From contig DMTJ01000291.1 of the NCBI GenBank assembly GCA_003477185.1, forward strand, positions 1-12,535: 12,535 nucleotides of DNA. Direction: 5' to 3'. Position numbers and translations under genes: made by a program. The notes under the pieces were generated by a model. That model saw only the letters and a list, made by a program, of their open reading frames with translations. It ran no database searches and had not been told where the DNA came from. The first letter of the stretch is position 1, and each line of letters starts with the position of its first letter. This DNA comes from Lentisphaeria bacterium (lineage in GTDB: Bacteria; Verrucomicrobiota; Lentisphaeria; JABSQK01; UBA12247). Shown here in pieces: positions 1 to 7,420 of this stretch.

Positions 1-3000
1 CCAAAGGACGGTTCGCATTGCAGCTTCATTCCGGCGGAATCTGCCAGATTGCGTATAAGGAGATCACGCTCAAGCCGTTGACCTACGACGGTCCTGGGGT
101 CCCTACCCTTAAGGCCGCGAATACACCCCTAGCCAAGGACGAGGTGATGTTTGCCGACTTCGAGAGCGGCACCTACGATGGCTGGACCGTAGCAGGGAAT
201 GCTTTTGGCAAAGCGCCGGTGAAGATTTCAGACATACCGAGCTATCAGGGCGACGTAAACGCACGAGGCTCTTATTGCGTAAATAGTCATGCATCAGCTC
301 TGGGGGAACTTGGCCAGCGCGACCGCGCGACTGGATTGCTGACGTCGGCCCCCTTCACCGTGACACACACCTACATTCGCTTTCTGATTGGCGGTGGTGC
401 ACACGCGAACCAGACCTGTGTGAACCTCATCAGCGAAGGTCAGCAACTTCACACGGCGAGCGGGTCCAGCAATAACAAGATGGCGGAGGCCTACTTTGAT
501 GTGAGCAAGCACAAAGGAAAGACAGTCCAGCTTCAGATTGTCGACAAAGTAAGTGGCGGTTGGGGTAACATTGGGGTCGACGACATCGTGTTTACTAACG
601 CCAAGCCCAAGGTTGCCAAGGTCCGCAAGCCCGCTCGCAGAAAAAAGAAGACGCAGTCTGAGCGTACCAAAGCCTGGACGCCGGAAGCGCAACTGCGCGG
701 ATTCACCGTTCCCGAGGGCTTTGTGGTCGAGTTAGTCGCCAGTGAGAAAGATGGCGTGATCAACCCGATTGACCTGACCTTTGACGACGCCGGTCGCTTA
801 TGGACCAATACGGCCGGGATGTATCCGCTCGACCCCAATCCGAAGGCGAGTTGGGGCGAGACGCTCAAGTACATGGACAATCCCGACATGCAGTGGGCAG
901 ACGAGCGCTTTCGCACCATCAAAGAGATGTATCAAGGGAAACAGAACGGCACGGATAAAATCCTGATCATCGAAGATCCGACCAGCGCCCCCAAGCCTGC
1001 TACGGTCTGGGCCGACGGCATGACCATACCGCAGAGCTTTCTGCCTTATAAGAACGGCGCCTTTATCGCCCACGGGTCAGAAATGCTGTTCTTGGAAGAC
1101 ACAGACAACGACGGCAAGGCCGACAAATGGAATACGGTTTTGAGCGGGTTTGGCTATACCGACACTCACACGATGTCGCACTTGCTGGTCCGGGCACCAG
1201 GTGGTTGGGTGCACTATGCCCATGGCGCGCTGAACAAAGGGAACGTCGTCACGGTAAAAACCGGCGAAACCGACCGGGTGGATTACGCCAAAACTGGCCG
1301 TTTCTCGCTGGATGGCGGTGCGCACGATGTCCTCGTCGCCGGCCTCAATAACATCTGGGGGCACACCCTCCGTGGCAACGGCCAGTGGTTCGGGAGCGAG
1401 GCAAATGATCATGGGCATTCCGTCACCCCTATGGAGCCGGGTACCGGGTACAAGGGCATCGGGAATGCGAAGATTCGCAGCTACCAACCACAACTCACGC
1501 CGCCACACAAATTTCGCGTCGGCGGTACAGGGCTATCTGGGCTAGCGTTCGCCGATGACACCGCAGAGGGGTTTCCAGCGAAATGGCGTGACTTGGCCTT
1601 CTTGGCAAACCCCATTTCCTGCAAGATCAACGTGGTTCGGGTCGTCCGGAATCCGGACGGCACCGTCACCTCTGAACTGCTCGAGGATTTCCTGGACTCG
1701 AAGGACGATTGGTTCCGCCCGGTCAACATGCAGTTTGGGCCCGATGGCTGTTTGTACGTAGCCGACTTTTACAACAAGATCATCTCTCACAACGAAGTCG
1801 CGCGCGAGCATCCCGATCGCGATAAGACGCACGGGCGTATCTGGCGCATTCGCTATACCGGCGCCAAGCCACCCAAGACGATCAATTTTTACACGCTGCC
1901 AGCGGAGCAACTGCCCGCACAACTGAAGTCTCCGATTCTGTGGGCCAAGCGTGCTGCTTGGCACCAGATCGTGGATCGGAGCGCGAAGCAGTTAGCGCCA
2001 GCAGTTGCCGCCATTTGTGGCGATGAGTCGCAGGACGAAACCACGCGCATCCTGGCTCTATGGTCGCTTGAAGGCCTGAAGCACTACGACGGGGCACTTA
2101 TGCGCAGTCTCTTGATATCGCCCCTAGGCGACCTTCGTCGTGAGGCAGTGCGGGCCATGGGCAACATGCCGGTGCAACCCGCCGAACTGGCGGCGCGGCT
2201 AACCCCGTTCTTGGCTGAGAAAAACGTCATGGTGCGTTCCCAAGTTCTGCGTACGCTTGCCGATTATGGCAAGGCATCGCCAGCGCTCATTGACCTGGCC
2301 GTCGGCTTTTGTTTGCCCGATTCCAAATCCCAGAATTTGGGCGGCGACTACGAGCGTAAGTTTGAGCGCTACCTGGCGCGCATGGCTTTAGAGAAGTATC
2401 CTCGTGAGTTGGATCAATACCTGAGTTCTGCATTGGCTGCCAAGCAGCCGACCAGCCATCTGGAGTGGGCGGCGAAAGCCTTGTCGATCGAGGCGCGAGC
2501 CAAGGCCTTTCTCGCCACCTGGCCAACCATCAAGGACAAACCATTAAGCGCAGAGCATTTCATCACGGCCTGTGGATTATTACGAAGTCCGCAGGTGGTT
2601 ACAGCGTTGACGCCGGTGCTGGCCGCAAACGGCAGCGAGTACCTCGTGACCATGGCTAACGAACACTTTGCCCAGATTGCATCACCGCAGTTGGCCAAGA
2701 TGTTGAAGCCTGCGTGCTTGCGGATGTTGACCAGTGGCGATGCCGATCAAGCGCGCACGGCTGCGATTGCCGCTGACCGTTTGACTATCGACGGACTTGA
2801 TGCAGCAATGGCGGGCCTACTCCCGGGCAAGGGAAATGATCCGGCTTTTACAGCGGCCGCGGTCCATGTGTTGGCTCGGGCTCCCACCGCCCACCTGGAG
2901 ACCATAAAATCCGTACTCGCAGCAGATCGTGGTGCAGCGGCACATATTGCTGCACTGGCAGCGCTGGCCGCAGTCGATGCGGAGTCCGCAAAACTGCTGG

Positions 3001-3692
3001 CGCCCAAGGTCGCCAAGGGCTTACCTGCGGCCTCGCATGCTGGCTTGGCGCATCGCCTGAGCGGCAGTACCGCTGGCGCACGGCTTGTCCTTGATCTGCT
3101 GGATGCTGGGACCTTGTCGAAAGCACTGGTCGATCGCACCCTGGTGGCGCGAGTGGCAGCAAGTACGAAGGGCGACCAGCGCACAGCAGGATTGCTGCAG
3201 GACCTGCAGGCCGCTCGTGCCGCTCAGGTCAAGGAAGCCCACAAGAACCTTGCTCGCTTTTTGCCAGCAGCTGCCAAGAAGAACACCAACCTCGCCACGG
3301 GCGGAGCCCTGTTTACCGGGCTATGTTTGAGCTGCCATTCGGTGGGGGGCAAGGGGGCCGGTTTTGCGCCGGCACTCGACGGATCCGCGCATCGCAACTC
3401 TGAGCATCTGCTCACGGCCATCCTTGATCCGGATGCTGCGATTGAAGGGAACTACACTGCGTACCGGGTCTTTAAGCACGACGGCTCTGCAGTACAAGGA
3501 TATTTGGCGCGCGAAGATGCCAGTGGCGTCGCCTTGCGGTTCATGGGCGGCGGCGAAATGGTCATTTCACGGGCGGACATCGCATCCAGCGGGTTTCGCT
3601 CAGGACGATCCGTGATGCCGGCCGGCCTGATCGACGCCTTCTCACCTGAACAGGTGGCCGATCTGCTCGCGTTCATACGGACACTGAAGTAG
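1..3692 (+). CDS. PVC-type membrane-bound dehydrogenase / heme-binding fusion protein, 5' partial
   Basis: A very large secreted-type redox protein whose start lies left of the window: the frame is open from base 3, and the TTG at 18 is internal. The first ~25 residues (FALQLHSGG...ITLKPL) match the end of a DUF1080/3-keto-disaccharide hydrolase domain. Numbering from base 18, residues ~44-193 form a beta-sandwich like the one accompanying GH32 enzymes (FADFESG, FLIGGG, GGWGNIGVDDI). A basic Lys/Arg linker (~196-218) follows. Residues ~225-615 are the PVC-type dehydrogenase beta-propeller (TIGR02604/DUF7133-like), and ~640-1090 are Ala/Leu-rich HEAT-like helices. The C-terminus is a Pirellula/Verrucomicrobium-type cytochrome c domain (TIGR02603-like) with CLSCH heme attachment at 1103-1107 (bases 3324-3338) and probable distal Met1200 in SVMPAGL. 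A role in extracytoplasmic oxidation passing electrons to the heme is inferred; the substrate is unknown. It ends one base before lutA, so co-transcription is likely. Confidence 0.9.
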   Translation, partial: KGRFALQLHSGGICQIAYKEITLKPLTYDGPGVPTLKAANTPLAKDEVMFADFESGTYDGWTVAGNAFGKAPVKISDIPSYQGDVNARGSYCVNSHASALGELGQRDRATGLLTSAPFTVTHTYIRFLIGGGAHANQTCVNLISEGQQLHTASGSSNNKMAEAYFDVSKHKGKTVQLQIVDKVSGGWGNIGVDDIVFTNAKPKVAKVRKPARRKKKTQSERTKAWTPEAQLRGFTVPEGFVVELVASEKDGVINPIDLTFDDAGRLWTNTAGMYPLDPNPKASWGETLKYMDNPDMQWADERFRTIKEMYQGKQNGTDKILIIEDPTSAPKPATVWADGMTIPQSFLPYKNGAFIAHGSEMLFLEDTDNDGKADKWNTVLSGFGYTDTHTMSHLLVRAPGGWVHYAHGALNKGNVVTVKTGETDRVDYAKTGRFSLDGGAHDVLVAGLNNIWGHTLRGNGQWFGSEANDHGHSVTPMEPGTGYKGIGNAKIRSYQPQLTPPHKFRVGGTGLSGLAFADDTAEGFPAKWRDLAFLANPISCKINVVRVVRNPDGTVTSELLEDFLDSKDDWFRPVNMQFGPDGCLYVADFYNKIISHNEVAREHPDRDKTHGRIWRIRYTGAKPPKTINFYTLPAEQLPAQLKSPILWAKRAAWHQIVDRSAKQLAPAVAAICGDESQDETTRILALWSLEGLKHYDGALMRSLLISPLGDLRREAVRAMGNMPVQPAELAARLTPFLAEKNVMVRSQVLRTLADYGKASPALIDLAVGFCLPDSKSQNLGGDYERKFERYLARMALEKYPRELDQYLSSALAAKQPTSHLEWAAKALSIEARAKAFLATWPTIKDKPLSAEHFITACGLLRSPQVVTALTPVLAANGSEYLVTMANEHFAQIASPQLAKMLKPACLRMLTSGDADQARTAAIAADRLTIDGLDAAMAGLLPGKGNDPAFTAAAVHVLARAPTAHLETIKSVLAADRGAAAHIAALAALAAVDAESAKLLAPKVAKGLPAASHAGLAHRLSGSTAGARLVLDLLDAGTLSKALVDRTLVARVAASTKGDQRTAGLLQDLQAARAAQVKEAHKNLARFLPAAAKKNTNLATGGALFTGLCLSCHSVGGKGAGFAPALDGSAHRNSEHLLTAILDPDAAIEGNYTAYRVFKHDGSAVQGYLAREDASGVALRFMGGGEMVISRADIASSGFRSGRSVMPAGLIDAFSPEQVADLLAFIRTLK

Positions 3693-3693
3693 G

Positions 3694-4434
3694 ATGCGAG
3701 TCGGCCTGTTTATTCCCTGTTACGTCGATCAGTTCTTTCCCAGCGCTGGAATGGCGACGGTCGAACTGCTGGAGAACCATGGTTGCGACGTGGCCTTTCC
3801 CGAGGCACAAACCTGCTGCGGACAGCCCATGGCAAACGCCGGCTGTAGTGGCGATGCCGCTGCAGCGGCACGTCATTTTGTGGACACCTTTTCGGGGTAC
3901 GACTACGTGGTGTCCCCCTCGGGTAGTTGTGTCGCGATGGTCAAGCACCAGTACCCAAAAATCGTGGGCAACGCCGCTTCGAGCGTCGTCTCAAAAACCT
4001 ACGAAATCTGCGAGTTCTTACTCGACGTCGTCAAGGTCACCCAGTTGCAGGCAAGCTGCAGCAAGCTTGTTGCCATACAAATGGCCTGCCACGGCACGCG
4101 TGAGCTACGCTTGGCGACAGGGAGCGAGCGTCCCGCACTTCCGACCTTCAGCAAGCCACGGCAATTGCTGGAAATGGTAGACGGCATGCAGCTCGTCGAA
4201 CTACAACGCCCCGACGAATGCTGCGGCTTCGGCGGCCTGTTTTCAATTGACGAAGTCGACGTATCCTGCGCGATGGGCGATGACAAACTCTCCGATTTTC
4301 AACAGGCCAGAGCAGAGTTGGTCGTGTCCACAGACATGTCCTGTCTCATGCATCTTGGCGGCTTGTCGTCGCGACAGGATCGTGGCCTAAAATTTGCGCA
4401 CATTGCTGAAGTGCTCAACGGTGACTGGGCATGA
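3694..4434 (+). CDS. lutA: LutA-type (Fe-S)-binding subunit of L-lactate utilisation complex
   Basis: A 246-residue cytoplasmic protein, close to the ~238 residues of Bacillus subtilis LutA. It carries two cysteine-rich CCG domains: CCGQPMANAGC at residues 41-51 (after IPCYVDQFFP at 7-16), and DECCGFGGLFS in the second half. SPSGSCVAMV, ACHGTREL and STDMSCLMHLGG are also typical of LutA/YkgE. In the known family LutA, LutB and LutC together oxidise L-lactate to pyruvate through iron-sulfur centres. The ATG is one base after the upstream stop, and the only purine-rich stretch before it is the overlapping AGTAGG, so translation probably couples to the preceding gene. The 3' end overlaps lutB by ATGA. 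The family is clear; lactate as the true substrate is inferred from homology and from the complete lutABC set. Confidence 0.93.
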   Translation: MRVGLFIPCYVDQFFPSAGMATVELLENHGCDVAFPEAQTCCGQPMANAGCSGDAAAAARHFVDTFSGYDYVVSPSGSCVAMVKHQYPKIVGNAASSVVSKTYEICEFLLDVVKVTQLQASCSKLVAIQMACHGTRELRLATGSERPALPTFSKPRQLLEMVDGMQLVELQRPDECCGFGGLFSIDEVDVSCAMGDDKLSDFQQARAELVVSTDMSCLMHLGGLSSRQDRGLKFAHIAEVLNGDWA

Positions 4435-5789
4435 AGCATCCGGAAGCAGCGGCAGGATTTGTGGCGGACTCCGCAAAGTCATCGTGGCACGACCAGGCAC
4501 TCTGGGGCGTGCGTACAAAGCGAGATGCTGCAGTTTCGGCGATCCCGGAATGGGAAGAACTGAGAGAACAGGGTGCACGGATTAAGGCGTGGTCGTTGGC
4601 GCACTTGGATGATCTGCTGGTGCAGTTCGAGGCGCAGTGCCAACAAAACGGTATTGTGGTGCATTGGGCTGCGGATGGGCCGGAACACAATCGAATCGTC
4701 CACGGAATTCTGGCGAAGCACAGAGTCAAAAAGCTGGTCAAGAGCAAGTCAATGCTGACCGAGGAATGCGGCTTGAACGAGCACTTAGAAGCACAAGGCA
4801 TGGAGGTGATCGACACAGATCTTGGCGAACGCATCGTGCAACTGCGCCACGAGCCACCAAGTCATATCGTGCTGCCCGCGATTCACCTGCAGAAGGAAGA
4901 GATTGCGGAGACCTTTCACAAGACGATGGGCACGCCTGCGGATATGACCGATGAGACGGAGTTAACGCGCGCGGCACGGAAGGATTTGCGCGAACGCTTT
5001 CTGCAGGCCGAGGCGGGCGTCACGGGCGTAAATTTTGCGGTTGCCGACAAGGGGATAGTCGTGGTCTGCACGAATGAAGGGAACGCAGACCTAGGCGCAG
5101 GCTTACCAAGGCTGCACATTGCCTGCATGGGGATTGAGAAGATTATCCCGAAGTTCGACCATCTTAGCGTCTTTACCCGCTTATTGGCGCGCTCCGCAAC
5201 CGGCCAGCCTATTACCGTGTACACCAGTCATTTTCACAAGCCCAAGCCAGGGGGCGAGATGCACGTAGTGATTGTCGACAACGGTCGTTCGGCACTATTG
5301 GGCCGCAAGGATTTTCGGCGGTCGTTGGGTTGTATACGCTGTGGTGCCTGCATGAACACCTGTCCGATTTATCGGCGCAGCGGCGGTCATAGTTATATGG
5401 CGACAGTGCCTGGTCCAATTGGTTCCACGCTGGCTCCCAGCAAGGATCCCAAGACACATGATTCGCTGCCATTTGCCTCGACGCTGTGCGGATCATGCAC
5501 AGACGTCTGTCCCGTCAAGATCGATCTGCATCAGCAGCTGTTGGCCTGGCGTGGTGAATTGGTGAAGATGGGGTACGGGGATCGCAAAAAGATCAGGTCC
5601 ATGAAGCTGGCCGGCAAGGTGCTGTCGAGCCCAACCTTGTATAAACTGGCAGGAATCGGCGCCCGCATCGCCTTGCGAGGCCCACGTTTTGTCCTGCCGA
5701 GTGAGGCAAAAAAATGGTTAACCAATCGTGATCTTCCACCGGTCCCCGCGGAAAGCTTTCGTGCCCGCTATCGGAGGCACCAGAAATGA
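4431..5789 (+). CDS. lutB: LutB-type iron-sulfur subunit of L-lactate utilisation complex
   Basis: A 452-residue protein, near the usual LutB size of ~470. The first ~300 residues are a LUD domain (VTGVNFAVADKGIVVVCTNEGN, then GIEKIIPKFDHL). A ferredoxin-like segment follows, with Cys301, Cys304, Cys307 and Cys311 (CIRCGACMNTCP, then IYRRSGGHSY), and a second cluster site with Cys353, Cys356 and Cys360 (CGSCTDVCPVKIDLHQQLL). This order is diagnostic for LutB/YkgF, which is thought to pass electrons within the cytoplasmic LutABC complex. The C-terminal ~70 residues are basic and end in RARYRRHQK. The start overlaps the lutA stop (ATGA at 4431-4434), and the stop overlaps the lutC start in the same way, which is typical of translational coupling and equal stoichiometry. 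Confidence 0.94.
   Translation: MKHPEAAAGFVADSAKSSWHDQALWGVRTKRDAAVSAIPEWEELREQGARIKAWSLAHLDDLLVQFEAQCQQNGIVVHWAADGPEHNRIVHGILAKHRVKKLVKSKSMLTEECGLNEHLEAQGMEVIDTDLGERIVQLRHEPPSHIVLPAIHLQKEEIAETFHKTMGTPADMTDETELTRAARKDLRERFLQAEAGVTGVNFAVADKGIVVVCTNEGNADLGAGLPRLHIACMGIEKIIPKFDHLSVFTRLLARSATGQPITVYTSHFHKPKPGGEMHVVIVDNGRSALLGRKDFRRSLGCIRCGACMNTCPIYRRSGGHSYMATVPGPIGSTLAPSKDPKTHDSLPFASTLCGSCTDVCPVKIDLHQQLLAWRGELVKMGYGDRKKIRSMKLAGKVLSSPTLYKLAGIGARIALRGPRFVLPSEAKKWLTNRDLPPVPAESFRARYRRHQK
5773..5777 (+). promoter_or_regulatory. Shine-Dalgarno site for lutC
   Basis: GGAGG lies eight bases before the lutC ATG, inside the end of lutB. It is the strongest ribosome-binding match in the operon. It supports 5786 as the real lutC start, because lutA and lutB lack an equally good site. 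Confidence 0.7.
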
Positions 5790-6283
5790 CCGAAGCTAGA
5801 ACATCTATCTTGGCAGCATTGCGGGAAAATCGTCCCAAGGGCGAAGCAGACCTGGTACTTGAGGACATCGCCATTCAGTACGAGGATCCGTTTGTGAGCT
5901 TCTCGGCAATGATGAAAAAGAACGGTGGGTTGGTGGTGGCGATGGACTCTGCGGACTCGGCAGTTGCGGACTTCGCAAACCGTTGCGGGCCGGATGGTGT
6001 GCTTTTGGAAGGCGAACTTGCCGTGGCTGAGAATGCCGCCATTTGGATCCCCTTCAGGGATGAAGCGGAGCGCGCACGGCCATTTTTGGCGGAAACTTTG
6101 GCCGTCATCGTCCGACGCGCTGATATTGTCAGCAATATGGCGCAGGCATACGCACGAATTGGGACGGGCGAATTGCCCGGCTACGGCGTCTTTATGGCCG
6201 GGCCATCAAAGACTGCGGATATCGCCCAATGCCTGGTCATCGGCGCCCATGGCCCCATCGAGTTTGTGACCTATCTCGTCTGA
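5786..6283 (+). CDS. lutC: LutC-type LUD-domain protein
   Basis: A 165-residue cytoplasmic LUD-domain protein and the last gene of the lutABC set. Recognisable parts are the N-terminal helix (ARTSILAALRENRP), the central sandwich (GVLLEGELAVAENAAIW) and the highly conserved end GPSKTADIAQCLVIGAHGP, where the family has GPS-TADIE---V-GAHGP. It is shorter than B. subtilis LutC (~240 residues), but both ends are present, so this looks like a compact LutC rather than a truncation. The start is fixed by GGAGG at 5773 and by the ATGA overlap with lutB. No obvious hairpin with a T tract follows the stop within the next 220 bases, so the operon's terminator was not located. Confidence 0.9.
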   Translation: MTEARTSILAALRENRPKGEADLVLEDIAIQYEDPFVSFSAMMKKNGGLVVAMDSADSAVADFANRCGPDGVLLEGELAVAENAAIWIPFRDEAERARPFLAETLAVIVRRADIVSNMAQAYARIGTGELPGYGVFMAGPSKTADIAQCLVIGAHGPIEFVTYLV

Positions 6284-6361
6284 GCCTGGCGCTTCACCCC
6301 ACTCCCCTGCAGCTGAGCCCCGGGCGAATGGCAGAAGTCAGTCGACGCCCGCAGCAACGTG

Positions 6362-6375
6362 GCGCAGATCTGCGC
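6362..6375. repeat. 14-base perfect palindrome downstream of lutC
   Basis: GCGCAGATCTGCGC equals its own reverse complement. As RNA it could form a five-pair stem with a GATC loop. No T tract follows on either strand, so it is not a classical terminator. It lies in the 224-base gap between lutC and the pseudopilin gene; a chance match or a protein-binding site are both possible. Confidence 0.35.
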
Positions 6376-6507
6376 GCTGGGTAATGCGTATCCTTGCTGG
6401 GCAAAGGCGGCGTTTGCCACGGACGAGATTGTCAGGGGCGGGTGGCAAAGGGCCCGTTTGGATTTATAGCATGTTATGAACTGGCGGTTTTAATTTAGAG
6501 ACACGCA

Positions 6508-7236
6508 GTGAAGAAAACAAACAAGTTCAGGCAGTTGGTATGTCGGCAATTGCCAATTGTCACGCCCGGTGGCAAGCGACATACTTGGCAGTTCACGTTG
6601 ATCGAACTATTGGTGGTGATTGCGATCATCGCGATTTTGGCGTCGTTGCTGCTGCCTACATTGGCAAATGCCAGAAGCTCGGCCAGAAGTGCCACGTGCA
6701 CGAACAACTTGAAACAGATTGGGCTGTCGAGTGCGTCCTATGCGGGCGATGAGGACGGCTATCTGCCGCGTATTGCACACATCGCTGGCGGCGGCTGGTC
6801 AACACCATTCTGGTCTCGTACGTTGCTACAGGGCGGGTACCTGCCGACGCCGAATGCGGGAGACGCCAGTGTGATGACATGTCCGTCCGCAACTCCACCC
6901 GGCTGGAGCGGCGAGACGTGGGTGTATGGCGGAACGGCATTTGACAATGCTGTGATTTCGGGATGGCAGAAGTTGTTCGCAGACGGCAACGGCGGCTGGT
7001 ATCTGCCCAAGATGATCGAACCTGTCGCGCAAGACCTGTTCATCGACAGCATTTACCCGCCCAACGGCAACCAGATCTACGTGGTTCGAGTCATCACGGC
7101 CGCTGCGGCCCAGAAGGCCAATCCCATCCATCGTAGCTTGTGCAATGTATTGTTCGCGGACAGCCATGTGGATTCTTTGAGCCGAGACGAACTCGCAGAC
7201 CAGGAAAATTGGGCGGCGGGAGCAATCTGGCCATAG
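6508..7236 (+). CDS. Type II secretion-like pseudopilin (prepilin N-terminal methylation and H-X9-D type)
   Basis: A 242-residue protein with a GTG start. A basic leader (KKTNKFRQ...GGKRHTWQ) of 28 residues precedes [16 protein letters not shown], the class III signal and hydrophobic helix that prepilin peptidase cleaves and methylates. Phe29 would be mature residue 1 and Glu33 the conserved Glu5. The next segment, [11 protein letters not shown] then [10 protein letters not shown], is typical of the large pseudopilin families of PVC bacteria. The C-terminal H-X9-D motif is His208 to Asp218 (FADSHV), with Ser219 where the family usually has Gly. Expected position: inner membrane or periplasmic pseudopilus, or an S-layer-like surface protein; the exact role of these families is unknown. 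Only a weak AGAG precedes the start, and the leader is long, so a later start is possible. It is not obviously co-operonic with lutC (224-base gap). Confidence 0.88.
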   Translation: MKKTNKFRQLVCRQLPIVTPGGKRHTWQFTLIELLVVIAIIAILASLLLPTLANARSSARSATCTNNLKQIGLSSASYAGDEDGYLPRIAHIAGGGWSTPFWSRTLLQGGYLPTPNAGDASVMTCPSATPPGWSGETWVYGGTAFDNAVISGWQKLFADGNGGWYLPKMIEPVAQDLFIDSIYPPNGNQIYVVRVITAAAAQKANPIHRSLCNVLFADSHVDSLSRDELADQENWAAGAIWP

Positions 7237-7307
7237 CGTGTGTATTCCGGTCGATACCGGGCTGTGTAAGCTTGGCAAAAACCGTGCTCCTGAAGACGGG
7301 CCGCCAA

Positions 7308-7407
7308 CTAGCACGTCTGTCAGACTTACGGCGATCTTGGCGAAAATCGGAGCGAATCGATCAGGTTTACAGCCGATCATCCTAAGTCCGACAGGCTGCT
7401 AGCACGT
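7308..7407. repeat. MITE-like or palindromic element with imperfect inverted repeats and 9-base direct-repeat ends
   Basis: The left arm CTGTCAGACTTACGG (from 7317) matches the reverse complement of the right arm ending at 7395 (TAAGTCCGACAG) with one mismatch in the 12-base core, and pairing extends imperfectly inward to GATC. The same nine bases, CTAGCACGT, occur at both edges (7308-7316 and 7399-7407), as expected for a target-site duplication. Alternatively the first bases, CTAGCA, belong to the inverted repeat itself. The ~82-base interior holds no gene. It sits between the converging pseudopilin and ThuA-like genes, so the folded RNA could also help to end transcription from either side. 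No second copy was seen in the window. Confidence 0.6.
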
Positions 7408-7420
7408 TGAGCTGCCGAAG

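Noticed and set aside
18..20. TTG as the start of the first gene
   Set aside because: The frame is open to the window edge, and residues on both sides of this codon belong to the same DUF1080 tail, so it is an internal Leu codon.
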